From positions 1 through 53,413 of the forward strand of contig JANWUS010000080.1 of the NCBI GenBank assembly GCA_024958715.1: a stretch of 53,413 nucleotides of DNA, given 5' to 3'. Within the stretch, counting starts at the first letter, position 1. Every line of letters begins with the position of its first letter. Below, piece after piece: positions 27,404 through 36,017 of this stretch. A program made the translations under genes and the position numbers. This DNA is from Cyanobium sp. FGCU52. Lineage in GTDB: Bacteria > Cyanobacteriota > Cyanobacteriia > PCC-6307 > Cyanobiaceae. The notes below the pieces were generated by a model. The model saw only the letters and a list, made by a program, of their open reading frames with translations. It searched no databases and had not been told where the DNA came from.

Positions 27404-27454
27404 CCTTGGCATAACTGCCAAGGTGAGCCGAGTAGCGATCGTCTCGACGAGACG
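27404..27454. promoter_or_regulatory. Two inverted repeats in the tRNA-integrase interval
   Basis: CCTTGGCA-TAAC-TGCCAAGG lies at 27404-27423 (8-bp perfect arms). CGTCTCG-A-CGAGACG lies at 27440-27454 (7-bp arms), flanked by an outer CCGAG/CTCGG pair. Their place between the tRNA attachment region and the integrase start fits recombinase or excisionase arm sites, or an operator for the integrase gene. Neither has a T-tract. Confidence 0.5.
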
Positions 27455-27516
27455 GTCTCGGGAATCTTGATGGCACAGGTCGGAACCCTCTAACAACCCT
27501 GGTTCCAGCAACCTTT

Positions 27517-28881
27517 GTGGCCAATCTCAGCACCGCGCTTGATCGCGCCAACGGAATGCTGCGGCTCAGTCGTCTTCCGCTACGCATCCGTGAACGGCGT
27601 CACAGCCAATGGCTGAGTCTTTACGAGCTGCTCCCGGGTGGCCGGACAAAAGAGCGGGCCATGCGTGGCTATGCAGCGTCCGATCCGGATGCCGCTGAGC
27701 GGCTCTGCGAGAAGGTGATCTCCATCGCAAAGCACAACCCCAGTTTCGATTGGGATGCGGTGTGCGAAGTCCACGGTGCCCAGGCGCAACAAAGCCCCTG
27801 CTGGCCCGAGATCTGCGACGCCGTGGTGGCGTTCCAGCGGGGCCAGGGCGTGAACATGAACCTGGTAGGTCCGTTCCGAGGCAGTGGCTACTTCCGCCTG
27901 CTTCTTCCCGACCGGCCGGCAACGGTGGAGGACGTGCGCCGCTTTGCCCTGCACACCAGCGAGAGCCTCAAGGCCCGGCTGCTGGATCCCGCTGAACCCC
28001 TGATCCCGATGGCCACCCACCGTCAGGGGTTCCGCCAGAAGCGGGAAGTGGTGTCGCTGCTGCGGCGGGCAGGCTTTGCGGCGATCGCACCGGTGGAGCT
28101 GAGCGAGGAGCTCAAGACGATGGTGAACTGCAAGAAGCTGGCGCTGGTGGCCGCCGGCCAGTCCCGCCGCCGGATCCCGAGCACGGAAGCGATCCAGGAG
28201 TGGCTGGATCTGGTGATCGAGGAAGACCCACTCTGGGGGTGGGCGTTCGCAATGATCGCCACCTATGGACTGAGACCCCACGAGGTCTGGCACATCGATG
28301 GCCTCCCCGACCAGCACGGGCTGATCACCGTGGGCGTGGCCGCCCGCCACATCAAGGTGACCAAGACCGGCTTCCGGGCCGCGGTGCCCCTGCCGGTGGA
28401 GTGGGTGGAGCGCTACCAGCTGGGTGGCACGAACGGAGAGCAGCGCCTGACGGAACTGCGCAGCCGCTACAAGCCGAAGTTCGTCAATGAGGAGGGCCAG
28501 CCCTTCGACGCGGAGCGGGACCAGGTGAAACGCTGCGACAACAACGAGCGGCTGGGGGCGGTGTGCTGCCACAAGCTGCGCAGCAGCGACGCGCGGGCGG
28601 AGTTCGAACTGCAACACAAGCTCTACGCCTGGGTGGAGACCGCCCCCGCCCAGGGCCGCCAGAAGCCCAAGAAGCGCCGGGAGCGCTGCGTTCCCTACGA
28701 CCTGCGGCACGCCTACGCGATCCGCGCCCGTGAAACCACCAGCTGGAGCTATGCGGACGTGGCGGCGGTGATGGGCCACAGCCCGGAGGTGCACCGCCGC
28801 ACCTACCTGAGCGAGATCAGCGGGGAGCAGACCAAGGCCGCCGTTGTGCGTCGGTTACTGGGAGAGGACACCGCCGCCTGA
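27517..28881 (+). CDS. int: Tyrosine recombinase (site-specific integrase)
   Basis: 454 residues from a GTG at 27517; an ATG at 27556 is an alternative. The C-terminal catalytic domain has Arg253 (TYGLRPHEVW), Arg397 and His398 of the box II motif (YDLRHAYAIR), Gly420-His421 (MGHSPEVH) and the nucleophile Tyr430 (RRTYLS). The N-terminal ~200 residues should bind the arm or core sites. The position next to a tRNA-Lys 3' end is typical for such enzymes. It is the probable integrase of the whole island and is distinct from the integron-type integrase remnant at 29991. Confidence 0.93.
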   Translation: MANLSTALDRANGMLRLSRLPLRIRERRHSQWLSLYELLPGGRTKERAMRGYAASDPDAAERLCEKVISIAKHNPSFDWDAVCEVHGAQAQQSPCWPEICDAVVAFQRGQGVNMNLVGPFRGSGYFRLLLPDRPATVEDVRRFALHTSESLKARLLDPAEPLIPMATHRQGFRQKREVVSLLRRAGFAAIAPVELSEELKTMVNCKKLALVAAGQSRRRIPSTEAIQEWLDLVIEEDPLWGWAFAMIATYGLRPHEVWHIDGLPDQHGLITVGVAARHIKVTKTGFRAAVPLPVEWVERYQLGGTNGEQRLTELRSRYKPKFVNEEGQPFDAERDQVKRCDNNERLGAVCCHKLRSSDARAEFELQHKLYAWVETAPAQGRQKPKKRRERCVPYDLRHAYAIRARETTSWSYADVAAVMGHSPEVHRRTYLSEISGEQTKAAVVRRLLGEDTAA

Positions 28882-28975
28882 TCTGCAGGAGGGGAACAGT
28901 GCACACCCATTTCAGGAGAGAGAGGTTCCCCCCCTCACTCCTCCGGCCTGCGGGAAACAGGTCCGGTGCTGCGCT

Positions 28976-29386
28976 TCAATGGCAGCCCAGGTGCCGAGCC
29001 TCCACGTAACGGTTGCGGTTGCCCGAGCGGCTGAGGTTGCGGTTCGCCCGGTGGATCTCCGCCTCGGTGGCACGGGTGCGATACAGCGCGGTGCCGGTAT
29101 CCCGGTGCAGGAGCACGTAGTCGGCGGACTGCTCGATGCTCGGCTCACAGGGGGTCTCCGCCATGGCTTGAGGGAAGCGATCACGGGTGCTCGCCAGCAA
29201 AGCGCCGCAACGATGACGATGCCAGAGCAGATCGGAGCGAGGGGCCGCGGGGTTCTTCCTGGCCCAGTGTTGACCCGGGCGGAGCAGGCCCCTCCTCCGC
29301 CAGCGGCCGAGGGTGGAGCGGCCGATGGCCAGCTCCTTGCAAAGCGTGGACGTCTCCAGCCAGATCTCGGCGGGAGGACTGCTCAC
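28976..29386 (-). CDS. Excisionase-like HTH protein, 136 aa
   Basis: The N-terminal ~60 residues form a small winged helix-turn-helix of the MerR/AlpA/Xis kind: WLETSTLCKELAIGRSTL, then RWRRRGLLRPGQHW, then KNP-RSDLLWHRHRC. The C-terminal half (TGTALYRTRATEAEIHRANR followed by GNRNRYVEARHLG) is a different domain. The first half is clearly paralogous to the next protein upstream (29383-29580), whose frame it overlaps by 4 bp. Proteins of this kind bend DNA in excision or regulate the integrase gene. Function is inferred from the fold and position only. Confidence 0.7.
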   Translation of the reverse strand: MSSPPAEIWLETSTLCKELAIGRSTLGRWRRRGLLRPGQHWARKNPAAPRSDLLWHRHRCGALLASTRDRFPQAMAETPCEPSIEQSADYVLLHRDTGTALYRTRATEAEIHRANRNLSRSGNRNRYVEARHLGCH

Positions 29387-29580
29387 GAGTGCCTCCCGAG
29401 CGCCAGCTCACAGCGCTGCAGGTGCCAGAGCTGATGGGAACGCCGGGAGCGGGGGTTCTTGGGCACCACGTGATGCCCGTCCCGAAGCAGGCCGCTGCGG
29501 CGGATGGCAAAGAGGGTGGAGCGGCTGATCGCGAGGCGCCGGCAGATGGCCTCCGTCGGCAGCCAGAGCGGATCGTCCAT
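29383..29580 (-). CDS. Excisionase-like HTH protein, 65 aa
   Basis: From the ATG at 29580: MDDPLWLPTEAICRRLAISR, then STLFAIRRSGLLRDGHHVVP, then KNPRSRRSHQLWHLQRCELA. It is essentially only the HTH unit and matches the first 60 residues of the 136-aa neighbour at most structural positions. The open frame to 29694 adds non-protein-like sequence. Size and charge fit a Xis/AlpA-like DNA-binding protein. The 4-bp overlap shows the two genes form one transcript read toward the integrase. Confidence 0.7.
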   Translation of the reverse strand: MDDPLWLPTEAICRRLAISRSTLFAIRRSGLLRDGHHVVPKNPRSRRSHQLWHLQRCELALGRHS

Positions 29581-29990
29581 GACGGCAAGGCGGGGGCGGA
29601 GGCTACCCAGGCCGGCTCGAGCACAGCTGGCCGGCGCGGCGCTGAGCCACCTCCACGAATGCCCCTGCGGATCGCAGGGTCCAGGGCTGCGCAAGGCTCG
29701 CTTCCCTCGCCCCTATTCCCGTGCTCACCTGCGGCGCGCTGGTTCGGTGTCCTCCGCACCCCGCCCAGCCATGGCACACCCTCCAGGACCCGGTCTGCGA
29801 AATCCGCTTGCTCGCCATCCACCGCTACGCCCCGGGCACGGTCGTGGGCGGCAGCGCTCCCTGCTCGGTCGAGCACTTCGGCCGTCGGGGCAAGCCCGTC
29901 AAGCGCATGCGCTTCAACCCGGCCGAGAAGGCCTTTGCCTTCGCTCGGAAGCCGCTGGGATCGCCGGGCTGCACCGTGTCGGTCTGCTAA
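29581..29990. other. Interval upstream of the HTH pair
   Basis: About 410 bases with no gene I trust. It presumably contains the minus-strand promoter of the two HTH genes. A plus-strand frame (29721-29990, GTG start, 89 aa) is open, but its composition is irregular and it has no recognisable motif. Confidence 0.4.
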
Positions 29991-30194
29991 GCCGAGGCTG
30001 AGGCCCGGTTGCTGGAAGGCGGCCGGGCTTCGGGTTCCGGGTACATCCGAACGATCCAGGAACTGCTGGGCCATCGGGACGTGAGCACCACGATGATCTA
30101 CGCCCATGTGCTGAACCGTGGCCCCCTGGGCGTCGGCAGCGCCGCCGATCTTCTGTGGCTGACGCTACAGGTGATTCACGGACCCGTGAACTAA
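29991..30194 (+). pseudogene. C-terminal remnant of an integron-type integrase (IntI-like)
   Basis: In frame from 29991, the sequence ARLLEGG...[11 protein letters not shown] is followed by [16 protein letters not shown] and a tail GVGSAADLL. This is the box II and catalytic-Tyr end of XerC/IntI-type tyrosine recombinases; [15 protein letters not shown] plus a short SP-D-L-like tail is characteristic of integron integrases. Everything N-terminal to it (about 250 residues) is missing, and a stop codon lies just upstream, so it is not functional. It points the same way as the cassettes that follow, as in 'inverted' chromosomal integrons. Confidence 0.8.
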
Positions 30195-30493
30195 TGCTAT
30201 GGATCGGCCATGGCTGCCGAGACCTTGCATTGCTGCTTGCTTTGTGCCGCATCCAATCGACCAGGCTGCCCTGGTTCACTGACTGCCGAGTCAGGTCGGC
30301 CGCGGTTCTCGTAAACCATCCAATAAGCGTTAGCCGCACTGGTGAATCCATGCCTCTCCTCCAGCGACAGACCGGATTAACCGTCAATGCCACACCGGAC
30401 GCCCGCGATGTGTAACAAAGAAAGAACGTGCTAGACAGACCAGCGGACTACGACTAAAGTTCTAAAGATATCTCCGCTAATTGACGAGAAGAC
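30195..30493 (+). promoter_or_regulatory. attI-like region with GTTAGCC core at 30329-30335
   Basis: Between the intI remnant and the first cassette gene there is no ORF of note. AAGCGTTAGCC (core G/TTAGCC) lies at 30325-30335, in the same orientation as the R' sites of the two attC-like elements, and lacks the long palindrome of an attC, as expected for attI. The DNA becomes markedly A+T-rich from about 30390. The ATG at 30494 is preceded by a GAGAAG ribosome-binding-like stretch. Confidence 0.55.
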
Positions 30494-31729
30494 ATGGCCA
30501 ACGAACCCGGAAATCTGTCCGACTTAGAAGGAGCAGGCAAGGATGAATGGGATAGATATGTATCTAATTCGACCAAAGAGGCGATTAGGGACAGTGGTAC
30601 CACGCAGTTTCTTGCCGAATCTGATGATAGCATTACAAGCCCTCCAGTAGCTGTTGATTGGAGTGGCTTCCCAGTCCGCATACAATCCTGTCTTGATGGG
30701 AGACTTCGAAAAACACTACCATTTTTAGACTGGCAACTCGGAAGCATCGACGCAGGCCGACCAATTGGACACGAAGAATACCTGGAATGGCGAGCAGTCA
30801 GGAACGGAACAGGAAAAATTACTCGCATAGAACTTACTACAGAAGTCAGGGAGTATTGGGAGATTCTTGCTAAGTATCATCCTACAAAATGCTTGCGTTT
30901 ACTAGGTCGCTTTGCTGGAGAGCGTATAGCAGACTTCGCTGATGTCTTTGGTAGTGATCCTGAACAGATGACTCCAGAGGAACGGGCAAGGAATTTCCAG
31001 AACAACATGTTTGCCCTTGATAATACACCGCCAAGGAGCCCCTACAACAATGGCCGGAGGTCCATTGCGTTTATGGCGAAGAGTGTTAATACGTTAAATG
31101 CGGCCATCCAATTAGCTAGTTTTGCGGCTTTCCCTTATCAAGCTCAAGAGGCAGATGGGACCATTCGCTCACTTACTGGCTCTGAGGCGATTGCCTTCAC
31201 AAATCAGAACGCATTAGATTGCCGCAATAGCGATCCAACCATTGTTGCCAGCGTCATTGATCAGGCTATAGCAGGCAAGTTTCTTGTGTTAGACAACCCC
31301 CCTGGGATTTACATTTTAGATGTTCAGCATGAGAAGATCTTGTTGCCAGATCGTTCTGGATCTATTCCCCGCGATTGGTTTGAATTTCAGCGAGGTTCTC
31401 GTGACGGTGTTGAGCGTTCGCAGAGGTTGGTATTTGAGGTTCCACCTTCACAAGGGTTCACAATTAGTGACTTGATTGATGAGGAAATCGATGAGCCTAT
31501 TTCTTTTGGCGGGCAAATTGCCAAAAAGATTACGGTAGGATTGTACGTTCGAGTAAGCGCGCCTGGGGCTGTTTCTGTTTCGCCGAAGAACGTAAGAGTA
31601 GGCGAGTTACCCACTAATCGGTGCGCGTGTGACTCTGTTAAGTCGGCGTATAGCCAGTTCGAGAACATTCAGAATTTGTTGACGCCAACCGCGACCGCAA
31701 CTTCAGCAGGAAGAGCAGGTGTATTATAA
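30494..31729 (+). CDS. Uncharacterised protein, 411 aa, paired with a DyP peroxidase
   Basis: A 411-residue soluble protein without signal peptide or membrane helix. It has conserved-looking blocks (GHEEYLEWRAVRN, then ELTTEVREYWEILAKYHP; FQNNMFALDNTPPRSPYNNG; AKSVNTLNAAIQLASFAAFP) and a C-terminal basic-acidic region with two Cys (NRCACDS). I do not recognise the family. The stop is followed 2 bp later by the ATG of the DyP peroxidase gene, so the two are translated together. By context it could be a partner enzyme, substrate carrier or maturation factor for the peroxidase. Codon and base use are A+T-rich compared with the flanking island, consistent with recent transfer. Confidence 0.8.
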   Translation: MANEPGNLSDLEGAGKDEWDRYVSNSTKEAIRDSGTTQFLAESDDSITSPPVAVDWSGFPVRIQSCLDGRLRKTLPFLDWQLGSIDAGRPIGHEEYLEWRAVRNGTGKITRIELTTEVREYWEILAKYHPTKCLRLLGRFAGERIADFADVFGSDPEQMTPEERARNFQNNMFALDNTPPRSPYNNGRRSIAFMAKSVNTLNAAIQLASFAAFPYQAQEADGTIRSLTGSEAIAFTNQNALDCRNSDPTIVASVIDQAIAGKFLVLDNPPGIYILDVQHEKILLPDRSGSIPRDWFEFQRGSRDGVERSQRLVFEVPPSQGFTISDLIDEEIDEPISFGGQIAKKITVGLYVRVSAPGAVSVSPKNVRVGELPTNRCACDSVKSAYSQFENIQNLLTPTATATSAGRAGVL

Positions 31730-31731
31730 AT

Positions 31732-32955
31732 ATGACTTTACAAGAAGGAATCTACTGGCAGAGCGGACAAAAGCCTGGCCGATGCTATCGATTGGCATAC
31801 ATTAACTTTAATGATGGAATCACGACTGCTGAAGCTAGTTCAGCCTTGGCAGAAGTCTGGCAGATGCTTTCCAGCTTAAGAAAAGGTGTAATTCAGGACT
31901 TGCTTCCCACTCGAGCAGATGATCCACCAGCTTCAGAGATGAAAGTCACACCAGAAAATCTGACTTGCTTGCTAGGCATCAGCTCGCGTCTATTTGATAA
32001 GACAGTACATACTCCCCCACTGGTTAATGCAGATCTACGACCTCCTACGCTGGTGTCTGTACCCATTCGAGGCTTCCGTAGCCTTCAGTGGGGAACCGTA
32101 TCAGATATCAACAAGACGGCATCTGATTTTGCTATTCAGTTCATTGCCGACACAGAACTAGCGGTTAATCGAGCAATTGTCGAAATCCATAAACTAATCC
32201 TTCGAGGGCTTCCTTTACAGCTAGAATGCGTCTTTTCTGGATTTCAAAGAGAAGACAGACGGAGTTGGATTGATTTTCATGATGGGATTAACAATTTAAG
32301 ACCTGCTCTTCGAAAGCAGGTAATTGAGGTAACTGATCCAGGGGATTCACCTTGGATGGTAGGTGGCACATTTATGACCTTTCTCAAAATTGCTGTAGAT
32401 CTCCAGGTATGGCAGAAGCTCAGTCGTTCACAGCAAGAATTAGTTGTTGGCCGGCATAAGCTTACTGGTTGCCCACTAATCGATGACCTTCCTCAAGTTA
32501 TTGACGGACAAGTACAGCCGCAATTTATTACTGGTTGCCCTTTCAGCGGAACAATACCCGCGAACCCAGGCGAGCGTTTTCTCGATCCAGCAAAAGCAAG
32601 TAACCGATTGGTAGTCGCCAGTCATATTCATAGAGCCAACTTCAACCGGGGAGATGATGATCAATCAGCGAATAACCGAATCTATCGACAAGGTTATGAG
32701 TTTCTTGATTCAGTTCCAGGGAGTGGGATTAGCTTGGGACTTAACTTTGTGAGTTTTCGCAAAGATGTTTCGACAATACGAAATATCCTGTCCATCGCAG
32801 ATTGGATGGGAAGTGTAAACTTTGGAGGTGTGACCAACCCCGATCCAATCATAGGAGAGCCTCCTCCAATTCCATTAATGTCAATCTTGGCTGGAGGCTT
32901 TTTTGCGATTCCTCCTGCAGAGGATCCCTACCCAGGCTTTAGTCTGTTCCAGTAG
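31732..32955 (+). CDS. DyP-type haem peroxidase
   Basis: 407 residues. DyP hallmarks are in the expected order: the catalytic Asp184 in DFHDG (family GxxDG, first Gly changed), the long motif GGTFMTFLKIAVDLQVW then RSQQELVVGRHKLTGCPL at 211-249, the proximal haem ligand His298 in ASHIHRANFN, and Arg316 eighteen residues later as the distal arginine. These suggest an active haem peroxidase using H2O2 on bulky substrates. No signal peptide is seen. It is the second gene of cassette A; the attC-like site starts 7 bp after its stop. Confidence 0.9.
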   Translation: MTLQEGIYWQSGQKPGRCYRLAYINFNDGITTAEASSALAEVWQMLSSLRKGVIQDLLPTRADDPPASEMKVTPENLTCLLGISSRLFDKTVHTPPLVNADLRPPTLVSVPIRGFRSLQWGTVSDINKTASDFAIQFIADTELAVNRAIVEIHKLILRGLPLQLECVFSGFQREDRRSWIDFHDGINNLRPALRKQVIEVTDPGDSPWMVGGTFMTFLKIAVDLQVWQKLSRSQQELVVGRHKLTGCPLIDDLPQVIDGQVQPQFITGCPFSGTIPANPGERFLDPAKASNRLVVASHIHRANFNRGDDDQSANNRIYRQGYEFLDSVPGSGISLGLNFVSFRKDVSTIRNILSIADWMGSVNFGGVTNPDPIIGEPPPIPLMSILAGGFFAIPPAEDPYPGFSLFQ

Positions 32956-32961
32956 TTAGGA

Positions 32962-33048
32962 AGCTAACATCCAGATGCAGAAGGCGGGCTCCCTTCAATT
33001 GCCATTCTATCCATTGCTCTTGCCCGCTTCTGATCTGGAGCGTTATGC
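32962..33048 (+). other. attC-like recombination site 1
   Basis: An 87-bp site. The outer boxes are AGCTAAC (32962-32968) and GTTATGC (33042-33048). The left inner arm is TCCAGATGCAGAAGGCGGGC at 32970-32989 and the right arm is GCCCGCTTCTGATCTGGA at 33022-33039. The arms pair perfectly except for two extra G residues in the left arm (32977 and 32984). Two unpaired 'extrahelical' bases on one strand are the hallmark of folded attC sites. The size is within the known 57-141 bp range. Confidence 0.75.
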
Positions 33049-33081
33049 GCCATGTAAAGTTCGTTTTGTCGAGGCAAACAA

Positions 33082-33801
33082 ATGAGCTTTTCCGATGAAT
33101 TATTAATGGCCCTTGCCGACTGGCAAAAAGGCTGGCGTGAAAAGCAGAGCGAAAGAGAGCGCCTATCCGTTCAGCTGCAAAAAGCGGTTGCAAGCCTAGA
33201 TCCAAAGTTCAAACGCGTAAATACTACGTGCTACAGAAAACGTTTTTTACATGAAGGAGAGCTTGTAGATATCGTCCTCAGGAATGAGAAGGCGGAAGGA
33301 GTTGTTAGCTGGACTATTAAGCAAGAGTTTGCGGAGCGTTTCAAGGGCCTGCAAAAGCTGGACGCGGTTTCAGGTGCGATCTTTGAACATACTCCAACCG
33401 AAGATGAGGTGGTGCTTAATATCTGTGAGCTCTGGAAAGATCTAGCCTTTATCGCTGCTGCCAATCAGTTTGGAGAAAGACACCCAGAAAAAGCGAAGCC
33501 CTTGCTTCACTTCAGAGATGGCCAAGGGGAGGTGGTGCTGACTTCTCCATTAAAAGCCACTGAGATTATCGCCCTAACAGGAGCCTCGAGCCCATTTGAC
33601 GATTTGTGTGACAGTGCCGGAATTCCAGAAGAGCAAAGAGATGATCTTTTCAAAAGACTGGTAGATGATGGCCACGCGCCAGGAGAACTCCAGTACACCT
33701 CCAGAGAGAGCGCTCAACGGATAATTGAGAATACTATTCGGAGAATACATGAAAGAGTTCACGCGTATAAGATGGCACCAAGCACACCGCCATGCGCATA
33801 G
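33082..33801 (+). CDS. Uncharacterised protein, 239 aa, first gene of cassette B
   Basis: Starts MSFSDELLMALADWQKGWRE 34 bp after attC-like site 1. It is a charged, helical, soluble protein; a coiled-coil-like first ~40 residues are followed by VNTTCYRKRFLHEGELVDIV and later AQRIIENTIRRIHERVH. There is no signal peptide, no transmembrane segment and no motif I can name. It is A+T-rich like cassette A. It precedes the nuclease-helicase pair by 225 bp without coupling. It may be a third component of that system or an independent cassette that has lost its attC. Function unknown. Confidence 0.72.
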   Translation: MSFSDELLMALADWQKGWREKQSERERLSVQLQKAVASLDPKFKRVNTTCYRKRFLHEGELVDIVLRNEKAEGVVSWTIKQEFAERFKGLQKLDAVSGAIFEHTPTEDEVVLNICELWKDLAFIAAANQFGERHPEKAKPLLHFRDGQGEVVLTSPLKATEIIALTGASSPFDDLCDSAGIPEEQRDDLFKRLVDDGHAPGELQYTSRESAQRIIENTIRRIHERVHAYKMAPSTPPCA

Positions 33802-34025
33802 AAAGCTCCTCAAGTGTACAGACCACCTTCGGATACCTACTCCCGATGGAATTTCATTGTCTGCCACTCAGGGACAGCGCTGGGCCGACCAGGAGCCATT
33901 GTGCACTGCGACGGGGCTTTTGCTGAGCAACTCATGGATTCGGGAAGTGTTGCTGCTGACATACCGGGCACTTCCGGCACAGCGAAAAGCGCTGCGAAAA
34001 TGTCTGTAACTTCGGATTTCAGGCA

Positions 34026-36017
34026 ATGAAGATCGAGAAGGTTTCTATCAAGAATTTCCGCTGTTTCGGTCCGATAGGAACTCATATCTTGCTAGAGAAA
34101 GTCGTCACTGCGTTTGTTGGCGGCAATGGCTCCGGAAAGACCGCTGTGTTCCAGGCGCTATCCCGGCAATTCGGCGTCTCGCACGCGCAGCGAGCTGTAC
34201 GCCGCCAGGACTTCCACCTGCCCGCCGACCAGCAGGAGCTTCAACCGGGGGCGAGCCTATCGATCGACGTGGTCTTCTCGTTTCCCGAGCTGGAAGGCCT
34301 CGATGAAGAAGCCACTGAGGATGCTGTCCCGGAATTTTTCCTACAGATGGCCGCTTCCGAACCGGGTGCTCCGCTCAAGGCAAGGATGAGGCTTCAGGCT
34401 ACATGGAGCGACGACGGCACGCCGGATGGCAGCATCGATGAGGACCTTCGCTGGATCACCACGCTCAATGACGATTTCGAGTGGGACGATTGCAATCGCG
34501 TACAGGCTGTGGAGCGGGGCTCTATCCAGCTCATCTATGTCCCGGCTGCCCGTGACGGCGCGGGACAGGTGACCGCCTTGCTCAAGGGCCGGCTGTGGCA
34601 GGCCGCGAAATGGTCCGGTCTGTTCCGGGACCGCAGTGCGGCAAGCGCCCAGGAGATTCAACGGCAGTTCGAGCATGAGCAGCCCGCGCGATTTGTCATT
34701 GAACGTTTGTCAAGACGCTGGACGCAGCTCCATCAGGCAGATACGGACACTAGGCCGGTCCTCCGCTTGGTCGAAAGCCGGTTCGAGGAGCTGGTCCGCA
34801 AGGCCGAGTTCTCCTTCTTTCCCGACGAGGCAGGGCAGGAGCGGCCGCTCGCGGCCCTCAGCGACGGCCAGCGCTCCCTCTTCCACATCGCGCTTACAGC
34901 GGCGACGCTGGAAGTCGAGAAGGACGTGTTCGCGCAGCCTGCCGACCAGAGCTCGTTTGACCAGGAGAAGCTGCGGCGTACGACCCTTACATTTCTTGCG
35001 ATCGAGGAACCCGAGAACAGCCTCTCGCCCTTCTTCCTCTCCCGAATCGTCGCCCAAGCACGGGAGATTGGCGCTCTGCCGTCGGCTCAGGTCGCGCTTT
35101 CAAGCCATTCGCCGGCGATCCTCAGCCGCATTGAACCAGAGGAGGTGCGCTATTTTCGGCTCAACCCAAATGCGCGGCACGCCTATGTGCAGAAGCTCAT
35201 GCTGCCGAGCGACGATGAACAAGCGAGCCAGTATGTCCGCCTCGCCATCAGGGCTTATCCAGAGCTTTATTTCGCTCGCTTCGTCATTCTCGGCGAGGGC
35301 GACTCCGAGCGGTTAGTGATCCCGCGAATCGCCGAAGCTATGGGCGTGCAGCTCGATTCATCCTTCGTGCCGATCGTGCCTTTGGGCGGAAGATATGTCA
35401 GCCACTTCTGGAGGCTTCTCAGCAACCTTCGCATACCCTACGCGACCCTACTTGACCTTGATCTAGGGAGGGCGCACGGCGGTTCAGCTCTCCTCGCCGA
35501 TGTGGTAGCCAAGCTGGGCGAGATCGAGAACGATCTCAGCGGAAACATCCTTGTCGAAGACGGCACAATCGATCCTGGCGAGGTGGGAGCCATAGAGAAC
35601 AGCGAGCTACTAGAAGAGGGCGAGGACCATAACTGGCTGAAGGCCCTGAGGGCAGAGGGAATATTCTTCTCGTTTCCTCTCGACATTGATTTCGCGATGC
35701 TGAGCGCTTTCCTGGACGCCTATCAACGTCCCAACCCTGGAGGCCGTGGACCGCGCGGGGACGCCGACGCCATTCGCGATAAGAAGGCCGTCACCCTTAA
35801 GACGGGCGGCGATCCCGAGCTGTATGGGGATGCCTACGATGGCAAGTTCAAGTGGTATCCATATCTGTTCCTGAGCCGAAGCAAGCCGGAGACGCATATC
35901 GCCGCGCTCGCGCGCATAGAAAATGACGGCCATATCGCTGAAAACGCGCCGCCAGAGTTGAAAGCGCTGATCGTGCAGCTCAAGGAAACGCTCGGTCTTG
36001 AGGTCGATGAGAAATGA
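34026..36017 (+). CDS. OLD-family ATP-dependent nuclease (class 2; GajA-like)
   Basis: 663 residues. The ABC-type ATPase has Walker A GGNGSGKT at 32-39, signature LSDGQ at 279-283, Walker B LAIEEPENSL at 324-333 and the H-loop SSHS at 359-362. A TOPRIM nuclease domain follows with Glu424 (LGEGDSERL) and Asp477/Asp479 (LLDLDLG). This order defines OLD nucleases. Class 2 members are encoded next to a UvrD-like helicase, as here with a 4-bp overlap, and include Gabija GajA. At 663 residues it is longer than the well-studied GajA (about 578), with additional C-terminal sequence. Antiphage function is an inference. Confidence 0.9.
   Translation: MKIEKVSIKNFRCFGPIGTHILLEKVVTAFVGGNGSGKTAVFQALSRQFGVSHAQRAVRRQDFHLPADQQELQPGASLSIDVVFSFPELEGLDEEATEDAVPEFFLQMAASEPGAPLKARMRLQATWSDDGTPDGSIDEDLRWITTLNDDFEWDDCNRVQAVERGSIQLIYVPAARDGAGQVTALLKGRLWQAAKWSGLFRDRSAASAQEIQRQFEHEQPARFVIERLSRRWTQLHQADTDTRPVLRLVESRFEELVRKAEFSFFPDEAGQERPLAALSDGQRSLFHIALTAATLEVEKDVFAQPADQSSFDQEKLRRTTLTFLAIEEPENSLSPFFLSRIVAQAREIGALPSAQVALSSHSPAILSRIEPEEVRYFRLNPNARHAYVQKLMLPSDDEQASQYVRLAIRAYPELYFARFVILGEGDSERLVIPRIAEAMGVQLDSSFVPIVPLGGRYVSHFWRLLSNLRIPYATLLDLDLGRAHGGSALLADVVAKLGEIENDLSGNILVEDGTIDPGEVGAIENSELLEEGEDHNWLKALRAEGIFFSFPLDIDFAMLSAFLDAYQRPNPGGRGPRGDADAIRDKKAVTLKTGGDPELYGDAYDGKFKWYPYLFLSRSKPETHIAALARIENDGHIAENAPPELKALIVQLKETLGLEVDEK

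Noticed and set aside
29721-29990. 89-aa frame with GTG start in front of the intI remnant
   Set aside because: No recognisable motif, irregular composition, and it ends where the intI-like frame begins in another frame.
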